Below are positions 8,774-17,259 of a stretch of 64,000 nucleotides of DNA, one piece after another. How positions within the stretch are numbered: position 1 is the first letter of the stretch; every line of letters begins with the position of its first letter. The DNA lies in assembly GCF_014645735.1 (NCBI RefSeq), contig NZ_BMMH01000006.1, positions 372,001 through 436,000 on the forward strand. Direction: 5' to 3'. The DNA comes from Nocardia jinanensis (GTDB lineage Bacteria; Actinomycetota; Actinomycetes; Mycobacteriales; Mycobacteriaceae). A model generated the notes under the pieces. That model had not been told where the DNA came from. It made no database searches and saw only the letters and a program-made list of their open reading frames with translations. Made by a program: the position numbers and the translations under genes.

Positions 8774-9578
8774 AGGATCTCGATGATCCCAATGGGATGA
8801 CGTGTGGTCGCCCTTCGGCCGGTTCGGTCACCACGTGCGCGGCGAGTCCGAAAACATCACGCAGCACGTCGGGGCGCACCACATGGTCGGGTGCGCCCTG
8901 AATCACGATGGCACCGTTCTTCATCGCGACAAGGTGGTCGCTGTATCGAGCGGCCAGCGAGATATCGTGCAGCACCATGACGATGGTCCGGTTGTGTTCC
9001 CGGTTCAGCCGGACGATCAGTTCCAGCAGTTCCACTTGATGCGCCAGGTCCAGGTAAGTGGTCGGCTCGTCCAGCAGCATGATGTCGGTTTCCTGGGCGA
9101 GCGTCATGGAGATCCAGGCTCGTTGGCGTTGCCCACCGGAGAGCTCTTCGAGTCTGGCGCCGGCCAGATCCAGCAGGCCGGTGCTGTTCAGGGCATGCCG
9201 CAGCGAAGCTTCGTCGAGAAAGGAGAACTGCTCATACCATCGTTGCCTGGGGTGGCGCCCGCGCGAGACCAGGTCGGCGACCGTGAGGCCGGGCGGGGCG
9301 GCGGGCGATTGGGGCAGGATACTGATGCGCTGGGCGACTTTCCGGGTGGGCTGTGTGTTGATGGGTGTGCCGTCGAGCAGGACTCGACCGGACTTCGGAG
9401 CGAGCAATCGGCCGAGGCCGCGCAGCAGTGTCGACTTCCCGCACCCGTTCGGGCCGATGATCGAGGTCACCGACCCGGTGGGGATATCGAAGGTCATATC
9501 GGTGACGACATCGGCCGCGCCGTAGCCGAGGGTGAGGTTCTCCGCGCGTAGCACGGACGCCGTGGCCGGACGACTCAC
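8766..9578 (-). CDS. Iron-siderophore ABC transporter ATP-binding protein (FecE/FepC-like)
   Basis: The 270-residue ATPase has Walker A GPNGCGKST, signature LSGGQRQRAWI, Walker B IMLLDEPTTYLD and the switch histidine in VLHD. This is the FepC/FhuC type, which energises import of ferric siderophores from the cytoplasmic face. A GTG start overlaps the stop of the permease gene by 4 bases. It is the last gene of a permease-permease-ATPase operon whose promoter region carries iron boxes (11769-11802), so expression should rise under iron starvation. Confidence 0.92.
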   Translation of the reverse strand: MSRPATASVLRAENLTLGYGAADVVTDMTFDIPTGSVTSIIGPNGCGKSTLLRGLGRLLAPKSGRVLLDGTPINTQPTRKVAQRISILPQSPAAPPGLTVADLVSRGRHPRQRWYEQFSFLDEASLRHALNSTGLLDLAGARLEELSGGQRQRAWISMTLAQETDIMLLDEPTTYLDLAHQVELLELIVRLNREHNRTIVMVLHDISLAARYSDHLVAMKNGAIVIQGAPDHVVRPDVLRDVFGLAAHVVTEPAEGRPHVIPLGSSRSSR

Positions 9579-10657
9579 GTAAGCCTCCTCTGGTTCCGCA
9601 GGACGAGAAAGATCAGATACGGTCCGCCCAGTACGGCGGTCGCCACACCGACCGGCAGCGATACCGGCAGCACATTCGTGGCGACAGTATCGGCGACCAG
9701 GACGAATACGGCGCCCACCAGCCCCGAGATGAAGATCGGCGCAACAGCCGATCCGGTGAGCAGCCGTGCGATCTGCGGACTCGCCAGAGCGACGAATACG
9801 AGCGGACCCGCGACGACGACTCCGGTGGAAGCCAGCAGTGTCGCCGACGCCAGCGCGTACAGCCGGAGGCGGCCGATCCGCACGCCGAGCCCGATCGCCA
9901 CATCGTCGTCCATGGTGAACAGCACCAGCCGCTGCCCGAGCAGCAGCGCCCCCGCCGACAAGGCCAGGGCCAGCAGACCCATCGGCTCGACCAGCTGCCA
10001 GTCTTTGCCGTTGAGCGAACCCGACATCCAGGTCAGTGCCTGGGCGGCATTGCTGACATCACCGAGGGTCAACATCCAGGTCGTCGAACTGACGGCGAGT
10101 CCGTTGATGCCCAGGCCCACCAGCACCAGGCGGTAGCTGTCGAGGGTCCCGGATACGGCCAGGAGATATACCAGGACTCCGGCGGACACCCCTCCGGCGA
10201 ACGCGGCGACCGGCAGGCCGACCTCACCGGCGAAACCACTCAGACCGGCCGCGCCGCCGCCTGCCAGCACGAGCACGGAGACGGCGCCGAGCGAAGCTCC
10301 CGCCGTCACTCCCAGAATGTCGGGGCTGGCAAGGGGATTGCGTGCGACAGTCTGGGTGAACGCCCCTGCCATTGCCAGACAGGCGCCCGCGACAACGGCC
10401 CCGGCGGTGCGCGGCGCTCGGAACTCCGTCACAGCGAGATGCACACGCGCATTCGAATCGTCACCGAACAGGGCCCGCACTACAGCGCCCAGTGGTAGGG
10501 CGGAGCCGCCGTTCGCCAGGTGTACCGCAGCGGCCGCCAGGGCCAGCAGGAGCAGCAACAGCCCGACCCACAGCGCGCGAGGCGCGACGCGCACGGAGAT
10601 CGGCCCACACCGCACAACCCGGGCGGGGGCGAGCAGATTCCGGTCCGGGTGGCTCAT
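9575..10657 (-). CDS. Iron-siderophore ABC transporter permease (FecCD family), second subunit
   Basis: A polytopic membrane protein of 360 residues with about nine or ten hydrophobic helices. It carries FecCD-family landmarks such as GACLAMAGAFTQTVARNPLASPD and the ATPase-coupling stretch GLGVRIGRLRL. The start MSHPDRN was chosen because its ATG overlaps the stop of the upstream permease (ATGA); the open frame extends further upstream but into that gene. It should pair with the neighbouring permease as a heterodimeric channel for a ferric siderophore. Confidence 0.9.
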   Translation of the reverse strand: MSHPDRNLLAPARVVRCGPISVRVAPRALWVGLLLLLLALAAAAVHLANGGSALPLGAVVRALFGDDSNARVHLAVTEFRAPRTAGAVVAGACLAMAGAFTQTVARNPLASPDILGVTAGASLGAVSVLVLAGGGAAGLSGFAGEVGLPVAAFAGGVSAGVLVYLLAVSGTLDSYRLVLVGLGINGLAVSSTTWMLTLGDVSNAAQALTWMSGSLNGKDWQLVEPMGLLALALSAGALLLGQRLVLFTMDDDVAIGLGVRIGRLRLYALASATLLASTGVVVAGPLVFVALASPQIARLLTGSAVAPIFISGLVGAVFVLVADTVATNVLPVSLPVGVATAVLGGPYLIFLVLRNQRRLT

Positions 10658-11739
10658 ATGGTCACCAGCCGGCGGCGGCGGGCGAGGAGCACGAAGAACG
10701 GCGCTCCGATGACTGCGAGCACCACCCCGACCGACAACTCGCCCGGCCGGGCGACGACCCGGCCCGCGGTATCGGCGATGAGCACCAGCGAGATACCGAA
10801 CGCCGCGGACGCAGGTACCGTGCGACGGTAGTCGGCACCGACCAGGGCCCTGGCGATATGGGGAACCAGTAGCCCGGCGAAAGCGATCGGACCGGCCATG
10901 GTGACAGCCGACCCGGCGAGCAGGGTGATCGCGGCGATACCCACACACCGCGCGACCGGTACCGAGGTTCCCAGCGATCGAGCCGTGTCCTCACCCAGGG
11001 CCAGCGTATTGAGCGCGCCGATATTGAGCAGGGCGAACAGCAGGCCGACGGCAACGAAGGGCCATATCGCCCCCAAGGTGTACGGCCGCGCCGCCAAGGA
11101 GCCGACCTGCCAGAACCGCAGGGTGTCCAAGGACGCGCTGTCCAGCAACACCAGTCCGGTGACGAGCCCACCACAGAGCGCGGTGACAGCCGCGCCGGAC
11201 AACACCAGGGTCACCGGCGTCGCTCCGTTGCGGGCGGCGGTCCCGACCGCGAACACCAACACGCTGGCCGCCAGTGCACCGGCGAAGGCCAGACCGGCCT
11301 GGGTATGAACCGACAGGCCGCCGAAGAGGAACGTCGCGGTAACGATCGCGAGAGCGGCACCTTGGTTGATGCCGAGCAAACCTGGTTCGGCGACAGCGTT
11401 ACGCGTATGCCCCTGGGTGAGAATTCCGGCCACACCCAGACACGCTCCGGCAGCGATGCCGACGAGGGTGCGAGGCCATCGGAGCTCGCGGATCGTCACA
11501 TCCATATCGGTCCCGGAGGGCGTGGAGATCGCATGCCACACCTCGGCCAAGGTCGAGGGATTACTGCCGACGCAGATGCTGAGCAGAACCGCCGCCAGCA
11601 CAGCGGCGACCGGCACGGCGACCATGACCAGTGGTGAGCGTCCCGCGCGAATCGCGGCATTACTTCGAGGCGTGGCCGGAGCGTCGATCGAGGAATCCGG
11701 CGGATCGGGGGTGGTCCCGCTGGTCACCGATTCGCTCAC
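10654..11739 (-). CDS. Iron-siderophore ABC transporter permease (FecCD family), first subunit
   Basis: The 361-residue polytopic protein has the FecCD motifs GACLGVAGILTQGHTRNAVAEP and GLLVPHIARALVG. It is first in the minus-strand transport operon and divergent from the binding lipoprotein gene. The GTG start has no good ribosome-binding site of its own. A strong AAGGAGA instead precedes a 5-codon minicistron whose stop overlaps this GTG, suggesting coupled translation. A one-base sequencing error fusing the two frames is the alternative. Confidence 0.9.
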   Translation of the reverse strand: MSESVTSGTTPDPPDSSIDAPATPRSNAAIRAGRSPLVMVAVPVAAVLAAVLLSICVGSNPSTLAEVWHAISTPSGTDMDVTIRELRWPRTLVGIAAGACLGVAGILTQGHTRNAVAEPGLLGINQGAALAIVTATFLFGGLSVHTQAGLAFAGALAASVLVFAVGTAARNGATPVTLVLSGAAVTALCGGLVTGLVLLDSASLDTLRFWQVGSLAARPYTLGAIWPFVAVGLLFALLNIGALNTLALGEDTARSLGTSVPVARCVGIAAITLLAGSAVTMAGPIAFAGLLVPHIARALVGADYRRTVPASAAFGISLVLIADTAGRVVARPGELSVGVVLAVIGAPFFVLLARRRRLVTI

Positions 11740-11753
11740 GCTGGTGTCGCCAT
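11736..11753 (-). other. Five-codon upstream minicistron (MATPA) overlapping the permease start
   Basis: ATGGCGACACCAGCGTGA follows an AAGGAGA site with a good 6-base spacing, and its TGA overlaps the GTG of the permease gene. The peptide is too short for a function of its own; its use, if real, would be coupling or leader control. A missing or extra base could equally make it the true N-terminus of the permease. Confidence 0.4.
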
Positions 11754-11768
11754 CTCGGTTCTCCTTGC

Positions 11769-11802
11769 TAAGGTCAGCCCCACGTTGGGCAGCCTATCCT
11801 TA
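11769..11802. promoter_or_regulatory. Two overlapping IdeR/DtxR-type iron boxes between divergent iron-uptake genes
   Basis: Compared with the consensus TWAGGTTAGSCTWACCTWA, the segments 11769-11787 and 11784-11802 each match at 14 of 19 positions when aligned by eye. They lie in the 110-base gap between the permease operon and the siderophore-binding lipoprotein gene. Overlapping boxes of this kind can hold two repressor dimers and would shut both directions when iron is plentiful. Confidence 0.65.
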
Positions 11803-11849
11803 TCGTCTTGATGGTTCACGGCGGCCCGGCCCGGATGAAAGGCCATTTG

Positions 11850-12869
11850 ATGAGGGGAACGTCCACCCGATCGATCGCGCGCCGGTCACTGATTCCGCTC
11901 ATGGCATGCGGGCTGGCGTTCGTCAGCGCCTGTGGTGGCTCCGGCGAGGTGAGCCCGGACGCCGCGGGCAGCAGTGGCTCCCCGATCACGATCGAGCACG
12001 CCATGGGCATCACCACGATCGAGGCCCCACCGGAAAGCGTTGTCGCACTGGATCCCAGCTTCACCGACGCCGCACTGCTGCTCGACGTCCCCCTCGCCGG
12101 TTATATCCAGTACCGCGCGGACCCCGACCATCCGTTCCCGAACTATCTCGGTGATATCGATGATGCGGTCGCCGATTCCGTCAACGTCGGCACAACGGCA
12201 GAGCCCGACCTGGAGAAGATCCTGGAACTCGAGCCCGACCTCATCATTTCCGCCAAGGTGCGGCACGAACCGCTCTACGATCAGCTGTCCAAGATCGCGC
12301 CGACCGTGTTCTCCGAGACCACGGGACCGACCTGGAAGCAGAACATCGTTCTTCTCGGCGAAGCACTGGGCAAGAAGAGCAGGGCCCAAGAGCTGATAAC
12401 TTCCTACGAGGAACGTGCGGCCGCGGTGGGTGAGCAGATACGGGCCGCGAATCCCGAATTGACGTACTCGCTGGTCCGCTTCGCCGGCGAGGACACCGCC
12501 CGGCTGTACTCCAGCAACTCCTTCATCGGCGACATCATGACGGATATGGGCATCCCCCGCCCCGCCGACGCACCCGATAACAACGACAGCATCTTCACCC
12601 CGTTGTCGGTGGAACAGATCCTGCGAGCCGACGCGGGCCTCATCATGGTCTCGGCCTACACCCCACCGGGAGCCGAGGGCGACTCCAGCCGCGACCAGAA
12701 GAAGTCCTATGAAGCCAACCCGCTGTGGAAACGCCTGTCCGGTGACGTGATCCAGGTCGACGACGAGCCCTTCGTCCTGTCGGTGAGCATTCAGGGCGCA
12801 CATACCTCGATCACCACCCTGGCCGAGCACTTCGGAGTGGACCCGAGGAAGGATCTGATCCCGGTATGA
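11850..12869 (+). CDS. Ferric-siderophore-binding lipoprotein (FecB/FhuD-like)
   Basis: The precursor has 339 residues and a lipoprotein signal: positive tail, hydrophobic run LIPLMACGLAFVSAC with the lipobox cysteine at residue 28, then a Gly/Ser-rich linker. The body has the class III binding-protein pattern, including VVALDPSFTDAALLLDVPLAG and LEKILELEPDLIISA. It should capture the siderophore on the cell surface and pass it to the divergently encoded permeases. The start at 11850 gives a normal signal peptide and sits behind GAAAGG; two earlier in-frame ATGs are less likely. Iron boxes lie upstream. Confidence 0.9.
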   Translation: MRGTSTRSIARRSLIPLMACGLAFVSACGGSGEVSPDAAGSSGSPITIEHAMGITTIEAPPESVVALDPSFTDAALLLDVPLAGYIQYRADPDHPFPNYLGDIDDAVADSVNVGTTAEPDLEKILELEPDLIISAKVRHEPLYDQLSKIAPTVFSETTGPTWKQNIVLLGEALGKKSRAQELITSYEERAAAVGEQIRAANPELTYSLVRFAGEDTARLYSSNSFIGDIMTDMGIPRPADAPDNNDSIFTPLSVEQILRADAGLIMVSAYTPPGAEGDSSRDQKKSYEANPLWKRLSGDVIQVDDEPFVLSVSIQGAHTSITTLAEHFGVDPRKDLIPV

Positions 12870-12910
12870 ACCGGCATATGCGCATTCATCGCACCCCGAT
12901 TGGTCGATAG

Positions 12911-12929
12911 TTAGGTTTTGCTACCCTAA
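12911..12929 (+). promoter_or_regulatory. IdeR/DtxR iron box upstream of the siderophore-interacting protein
   Basis: TTAGGTTTTGCTACCCTAA matches the 19-bp iron-box consensus at 16 positions. It ends 5 bases before the ATG at 12935, so transcription probably starts inside or next to the box and the mRNA may be nearly leaderless. Repression by an iron-bound IdeR-like protein is expected. Confidence 0.75.
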
Positions 12930-12934
12930 TTTCC

Positions 12935-13768
12935 ATGGCGACGCGCACCAAACACCTCGAGCCGCAGGAGCGACGGGTCTGCACCGCTGAAACTCTCGCC
13001 ACCGAGCGAATCGGTCCCAGCTTCATCCGGGTGACGATCGGCGGACCCGACCTTCACGATTTCGCCCCGATGGGCTATGACCAGTGGTTCCGCCTATTCC
13101 TACCGAGGGCGCAGCAGCCCGGCCTGCGCCTGCCGACCGTGGCGAAGGACAAGCTCTGGTATGCCCAGTATTTGGAAATGAGCAGCAACACTCGGCCGTT
13201 CATCCGCAACTACACCGTTCGCGCTTTCCGACCGGCAGGTGCCGGGAGATTCGGCACGCACGCCGAAATCGACATCGATTTCGTTGCACACGGAGATACC
13301 GGCCCCGCCTCCACATGGGCAGACCGAGCGCTTCCCGGCACACGGATCGGGTTGCTCGACGAAGGAACTATGTACCAGGCTCCGCCGCATACGAATTGGT
13401 CGCTGCTGGCCGGGGACGAAAGCGCACTACCCGCGATTGCGGGTGTACTCCGCTCCGCGCCGAGAGATCTGCAGGGCGCGGCGTATATCGAAGTGCCCCA
13501 CAGCGAAGATATCCAGGATCTGGACGAACCAACAGGGGTTCGGGTGCACTGGTTACCCCGTAACACCCCCACCCGCCGAATCGGCACACTGGCCACCGAG
13601 GCGGTGTGCGGCGCCCACCTCCCCGGTGCGAACGTCTACGCCTTTGTCGCGGGCGAGCAGCAACTCGCCTCCGGAATACGCCGGCATTTGGTGCGCGACC
13701 GGGGATTCGACAAGTCCGACATCACGTTCACCGGCTACTGGCGCATCGGCATAGCCGCGTCGAGCTGA
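12935..13768 (+). CDS. Siderophore-interacting protein, FAD-dependent ferric reductase (ViuB/SIP family)
   Basis: The protein has 277 residues. The flavin-binding motif RNYTVRAF matches the RxYTxR signature of SIP reductases, and the C-terminal half has the NAD(P)H-binding fold with LLAGDESALPAI. These cytoplasmic enzymes reduce ferric siderophores to release iron after import. The gene is downstream of the binding lipoprotein, on the same strand, with its own iron box at 12911-12929. It therefore belongs functionally with the transport genes at 8766-12869. Confidence 0.9.
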   Translation: MATRTKHLEPQERRVCTAETLATERIGPSFIRVTIGGPDLHDFAPMGYDQWFRLFLPRAQQPGLRLPTVAKDKLWYAQYLEMSSNTRPFIRNYTVRAFRPAGAGRFGTHAEIDIDFVAHGDTGPASTWADRALPGTRIGLLDEGTMYQAPPHTNWSLLAGDESALPAIAGVLRSAPRDLQGAAYIEVPHSEDIQDLDEPTGVRVHWLPRNTPTRRIGTLATEAVCGAHLPGANVYAFVAGEQQLASGIRRHLVRDRGFDKSDITFTGYWRIGIAASS

Positions 13769-14143
13769 GGGATCACCGACCGGTCGCAGGACCGTCGATC
13801 CCCGAGAGCCGATATGGGCATTCGGGATTATCCCGGATACCACCCTCCCAGCCGTCGCCGAACTACCGGGAGAGTCGGTCGGCGGAGCCCGGCATGGTGC
13901 GAACGCGCGGTGTCCGCCGTTGGCTGATCCACCATCCGCACGACCTGCTCGAACCCGAGGGCATCGAGGGCCCCTGTGCTACCGAACCGAAGAACCAAAG
14001 GGATCTCGGTGAACTGAGGCGAGGGCGGTGCGTTCACGCGAAAGTGCTACAGCGGGTTCCAGAGGTGAGATCGGCGCTGCCCGGCCGGGCCGGGGTGGTG
14101 ACCACGGACCGTCTTCCTCCGATTGTGATCGATCCGGGATGTC
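13769..14143. other. Gene-poor gap holding one doubtful minus-strand ORF
   Basis: No recognised gene. A minus-strand frame at 13828-14037 (69 codons, from MNAPPSPQFTEIPLVLRFG) has moderately high third-position GC and lies downstream of the enoyl-CoA hydratase gene on the same strand, but it resembles nothing known to me and could be chance or a remnant. Confidence 0.3.
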
Positions 14144-14791
14144 TCAGCGCAGTGCTGTGGCGACGGTGCTGTACATGGTGGTTTTGATGGCGGCGAGTGT
14201 TGCTGGGTTCTTGCCGATAATGGGTGCGAGCCGGTCGACGGCGGTGGTGAGGACCTCGGCTTCGGAAGCGGTGGCGTCGACGAGCCCAGCGGCCAGAGCC
14301 TCCGGGCCGGCGAAGCGGTGGCCGGTGGTCATGGCGATCACCGCGGTCTGGGGGCTGAGCTTGGCCTGGATGAGGGCGGCCATGCCGGGGGTGAAGAGAA
14401 TGTCGATATCGACTTCGGGGAAACAGTAGTAGCCGCGGTCCGCCCGCATGACGCGATAGTCGTGGGCGATGGCCAGCATGGCACCGGCGCCGAAGGTGTG
14501 GCCGTTGACCGCGGCGATGGTGGGCAGCGGGAAGGTGAGGATGCGGGCGAACAGTTCTTGGACGCCGGCGATGTACCATTCGACGCGGTCGCCGTTGGCC
14601 ATCAGCCAGTCCAGGTCCAGGCCGTTAAAGTAGAACTTTCCGGTACCGGTTGTGACCAGGCCTCGAGCGTTTCGCTCAATGGTGTCGAGGTGGGCGTTGG
14701 CGGTGTCGAGCCAGTCCGGCGAGAACCGGTTCTCGTCGTCGCCGAGCGTCAGTACGGCAATCTTGTCCTGGTAGTGCAGGTTCGCGGTCAT
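14144..14791 (-). CDS. Enoyl-CoA hydratase/isomerase family protein
   Basis: The protein has 215 residues, shorter than the roughly 260 of typical crotonases, with a compact C-terminus. The oxyanion-hole stretch AAVNGHTFGAGAMLAIAHDYR is intact and FPEVDIDILFTPGM occupies the second active-site region, with Glu and Asp near the positions of the catalytic acids. A role in acyl-CoA hydration or isomerisation is likely; the substrate is unknown. It starts 12 bases after the TetR stop, so the two form one operon that the regulator probably controls. Confidence 0.85.
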   Translation of the reverse strand: MTANLHYQDKIAVLTLGDDENRFSPDWLDTANAHLDTIERNARGLVTTGTGKFYFNGLDLDWLMANGDRVEWYIAGVQELFARILTFPLPTIAAVNGHTFGAGAMLAIAHDYRVMRADRGYYCFPEVDIDILFTPGMAALIQAKLSPQTAVIAMTTGHRFAGPEALAAGLVDATASEAEVLTTAVDRLAPIIGKNPATLAAIKTTMYSTVATALR

Positions 14792-14803
14792 CGTTGTTTT
14801 CTT

Positions 14804-15460
14804 TCACTTCGTTGTGGTTGGGGTGGTGTCACTGCTGGGCCGCGGTGGCGGTAGGGGTAGCGCCAGGACCGCGCGGACGGCTGCGGCGAGCCGTTGACGC
14901 ACTGCCGGATCGGGGTTTCGTCGGCCACGCAGCAGCAGTGCGGTGGGCAGTTCCACCACGCAGTCGCGGATGACCGCGACGGCTTCGCGATCGCCGCGGC
15001 CGAACACGCTGCGCGCCAAGCCGGCGAACAGGTCGATCAGGAATTGATCGAGTCGGCGCAATTCCTCGGCGATATCGTCGGGGAGCTCGGCGGAACCGAG
15101 CAGTTCCCGCCGGGACACGGTCAGCAACAGGCGGCCCGAGACCGGTTGTTGCAGCAAGAATTCGGCGGGCGTGTCGGCAGCGGCGACGGCCGCCTCGACC
15201 GCGTCCTCGCGTGAGGAGCCCACGGCCATCGCGCGGTCGACCGCCTCACGCTGCAGAGCCAGGAAGCGCTGCGCGGCTCGCAGCCAGACCTGACCCATCA
15301 GTCCGGCCCGGGAGCCGAACGTGTGGTAGATCGCCCCATTGGACACCGAGGTGGCCTCCGAAAGCGCACGGACGGTGACCGCGGCCGGTCCGGAGTCCAC
15401 GGCCAGCTGCTCGGCCGCATCCATCAGGTGATCGAGGTCGTGGATTCGCGGGCGGGGCAT
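14804..15460 (-). CDS. TetR-family transcriptional regulator
   Basis: A 218-residue repressor with an N-terminal helix-turn-helix of TetR type (TVRALSEATSVSNGAIYHTFG, about residues 28-48). The ligand domain is rich in Ala and Leu and ends in a Pro/Thr tail. The start MPRPRIHD at 15460 fits the family; the longer open frame upstream has no family character. A near-palindrome sits 12 bases upstream of the start (15473-15490), consistent with autoregulation of this gene and the hydratase gene behind it. Confidence 0.88.
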   Translation of the reverse strand: MPRPRIHDLDHLMDAAEQLAVDSGPAAVTVRALSEATSVSNGAIYHTFGSRAGLMGQVWLRAAQRFLALQREAVDRAMAVGSSREDAVEAAVAAADTPAEFLLQQPVSGRLLLTVSRRELLGSAELPDDIAEELRRLDQFLIDLFAGLARSVFGRGDREAVAVIRDCVVELPTALLLRGRRNPDPAVRQRLAAAVRAVLALPLPPPRPSSDTTPTTTK

Positions 15461-15472
15461 GGCCACATAATA

Positions 15473-15490
15473 ACAGAGCGCGTGCTCCGT
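15473..15490. promoter_or_regulatory. Candidate TetR operator (near-palindrome)
   Basis: ACAGAGCGCGTGCTCCGT is an 18-bp interrupted palindrome: the half-sites ACAGAGCGC and ACGGAGCAC agree at 7 of 9 positions. It lies directly upstream of the TetR gene at 14804-15460, where an autoregulatory site is expected. No binding data are available. Confidence 0.5.
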
Positions 15491-15704
15491 AATCAGCAGA
15501 CCGCGTGCCGATCGGCGGATTCCCACACCTCGTACACACTTGACGGCCCGACCTACAAGATGAGACATCGGCGACGGCACTACAGCCCAGGAGAATGCCG
15601 CTCGCGGTTCGCGCGGTCTCGGCAGCGCCCGCATTCGGCGCCGCACCATCGGGCAGACAGCAGTTCAGCCGCAAGAAGCTGGTCCAACGGACCGAGCGGC
15701 GGGT

Positions 15705-15926
15705 TCACCGGACTCGGTCGTACTCCGGGCCGTCGCAACGTTCGATCCACCACCATCCGCCCGCCAGCTCCATTGTGGGGCACACCGGAATTCCGACGCT
15801 GTTGTACGGCCCCGGCTCCGGGGTGCCGACGAAATGACCGTAACCGTAGGTGTGGTCCGCGATGTCGATGTAGTCGGCGGCGTATCGGACCGGTGCTCCA
15901 TTGCTGTAGCCGAGGTTCGCGATAGG
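15705..15926 (-). pseudogene. C-terminal remnant of an unidentified gene
   Basis: The last 70 or so codons before the TGA at 15705 have strong actinobacterial codon bias and a protein-like sequence (NLGYSNGAPVRYAADYIDIAD, then HTYGYGHFVGTPEPGPY). Upstream of about 15926 the minus-strand frame loses coding character, while a plus-strand gene fragment begins. The 5' part therefore seems to have been deleted. The family is not recognised; an exported or enzyme C-terminus rich in Gly, Tyr and Trp is all that can be said. Confidence 0.4.
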
Positions 15927-16220
15927 GATCGCGCCGCAGCGGCAGCGCTCGTCGCCGACGACGCTCATATCACCGACGCCGGACACGACTACCTCGGGAT
16001 CGCCGAAATCCGGGTATGGCTGGACCGAGTTGCCGGCGAATACACCTGCCGCGATCTCGGCGCCGACACCGAAATCGCCGACGGCCTGGTGGGCGACCAC
16101 CGGACATCGGCCTTCGCCGACATCGAGCTCATACGCCACCCCGTCAACTCGGCCGTAGCGATCGAGCACCGCGCCGGTAGTGGTCTACCTCACCCGACGT
16201 GGCGGCGAAATCGCAGGTAA
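15927..16220 (+). pseudogene. Truncated SnoaL-like (NTF2-fold) gene fragment
   Basis: The plus frame from about 15927 reads ALVADDAHITDAGHDYLGI and then EIRVWLDRVAGEYT, a familiar SnoaL-like pattern (an acidic ADDA strand, then a helix ending in W). The normal N-terminal helix is missing, because the sequence just upstream belongs to a minus-strand fragment, and the usual closing strands are poorly conserved. It probably makes no functional protein. Confidence 0.4.
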
Positions 16221-16236
16221 CGGCAGACTGGAGCCA

Positions 16237-17046
16237 ATGAGATCCTGGCAACCGGCACCGAGCGCCGATACCGACCCCCCGGGTAATGCGAGCCCGGTCA
16301 CCGTCGACGACGTACGTGCGCTCCGCGACCAGTTCTTCGACTTCATGCTCGGCTACAAGTTCGCGATCGACGAGATCACCACCAAGATCAACATCTTGCG
16401 CGAGGATTTCAACAGCACCCACGAATACAATCCCATCGAACACGTCGGATCACGACTCAAATCCCCCGAAAGCGTGATGGAGAAGATCCAGCGCAAGAAC
16501 TACCCGATGACCCTGGCCTCCATCCGGGAGAACATCCTCGATATCGCCGGAGTCCGAGTCGTGTGCAGCTTCATCTCCGATATCACCGAGATAAGAGACA
16601 TGCTCGCCGGACAGGAAGACATCACCGTCCTGGAAGAACGCGACTACATCACCCACCGCAAACCGAACGGCTACCAGAGCCTGCACCTGATCGTATCGAT
16701 CCCGGTCTTCCGCTCCCACCGCACCGAACACATGCCGGTCGAAATTCAGATCCGAACCATCGCCATGGACTTCTGGGCCAGCCTCGAACACAAGATCTAC
16801 TACAAATACCGCGGTGAGGTCCCGCCGAACCTCCGTAGCGACCTGACCCAAGCCGCCCGAGTCGCCACCCAGCTCGACGAAAAAATGGAAGCCCTGCACC
16901 GCCAGGTCGACCGCACCGAGCGCACCCAGGCCGGCCCGTCCGAGACGCTGGACCTCAGCCGCCTGTACAACAGCCTCACGAGAGACACCTCATCCGGTGG
17001 CCGGCGCAGTGACACCACCCCACACGATCGCTCTCCTGAGCTGTAG
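16237..17046 (+). CDS. Small alarmone synthetase ((p)ppGpp synthetase, RelA/SpoT domain only)
   Basis: The 269-residue protein holds only the synthetase domain of the RelA/SpoT family. Landmarks are DIAGVRVVC (102-110), RKPNGYQSLH (141-150) and VEIQIRT (168-174) with its conserved glutamate. There is no HD hydrolase, TGS or ACT domain. It should transfer pyrophosphate from ATP to GDP or GTP in the cytoplasm, making alarmone under envelope or nutrient stress. The ATG at 16237 follows GGAG and starts near the first conserved helix; an in-frame ATG 57 bases upstream is less likely. The gene stands alone; the downstream gap leads into the efflux pump promoter. Confidence 0.88.
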   Translation: MRSWQPAPSADTDPPGNASPVTVDDVRALRDQFFDFMLGYKFAIDEITTKINILREDFNSTHEYNPIEHVGSRLKSPESVMEKIQRKNYPMTLASIRENILDIAGVRVVCSFISDITEIRDMLAGQEDITVLEERDYITHRKPNGYQSLHLIVSIPVFRSHRTEHMPVEIQIRTIAMDFWASLEHKIYYKYRGEVPPNLRSDLTQAARVATQLDEKMEALHRQVDRTERTQAGPSETLDLSRLYNSLTRDTSSGGRRSDTTPHDRSPEL

Positions 17047-17198
17047 ACGAGCCGGCCCGACGAGTAGGTCGGCAGGAACTGGAACCCCTCCGTAGGCCAT
17101 ACGACCATTACGGCTCGAGCGCCGCGAGATCACCCCGGTGCACCGTGCAGCCGGAATTACGTTCATCACAATCTTCGCTCGGCGCTCGACTCATTGGG

Positions 17199-17240
17199 GT
17201 GAACACTGGTTCACTCAGCGGGGTGAACACTCGTTCACCC
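17199..17240. promoter_or_regulatory. Twin palindromic operators upstream of the efflux pump
   Basis: GTGAAC-ACTG-GTTCAC at 17199-17214 is followed by the perfect inverted repeat GGGTGAAC-ACTC-GTTCACCC at 17221-17240, with centres 24 bp apart. Both share the core GTGAAC-N4-GTTCAC. They end 19 bases before the GTG of the MFS gene, ideal for repression. The TetR protein encoded at the end of the same operon (19254-19841) is the natural ligand. Confidence 0.8.
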
Positions 17241-17259
17241 CGAACGAAAGGGTTCTTGT

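Noticed and set aside
8774..8802. ATCCCA/TGGGAT near-palindrome close to the ends of convergent genes
   Set aside because: Six-base arms separated by one base cannot form a hairpin loop, and it lies in the coding end of the ATPase gene.
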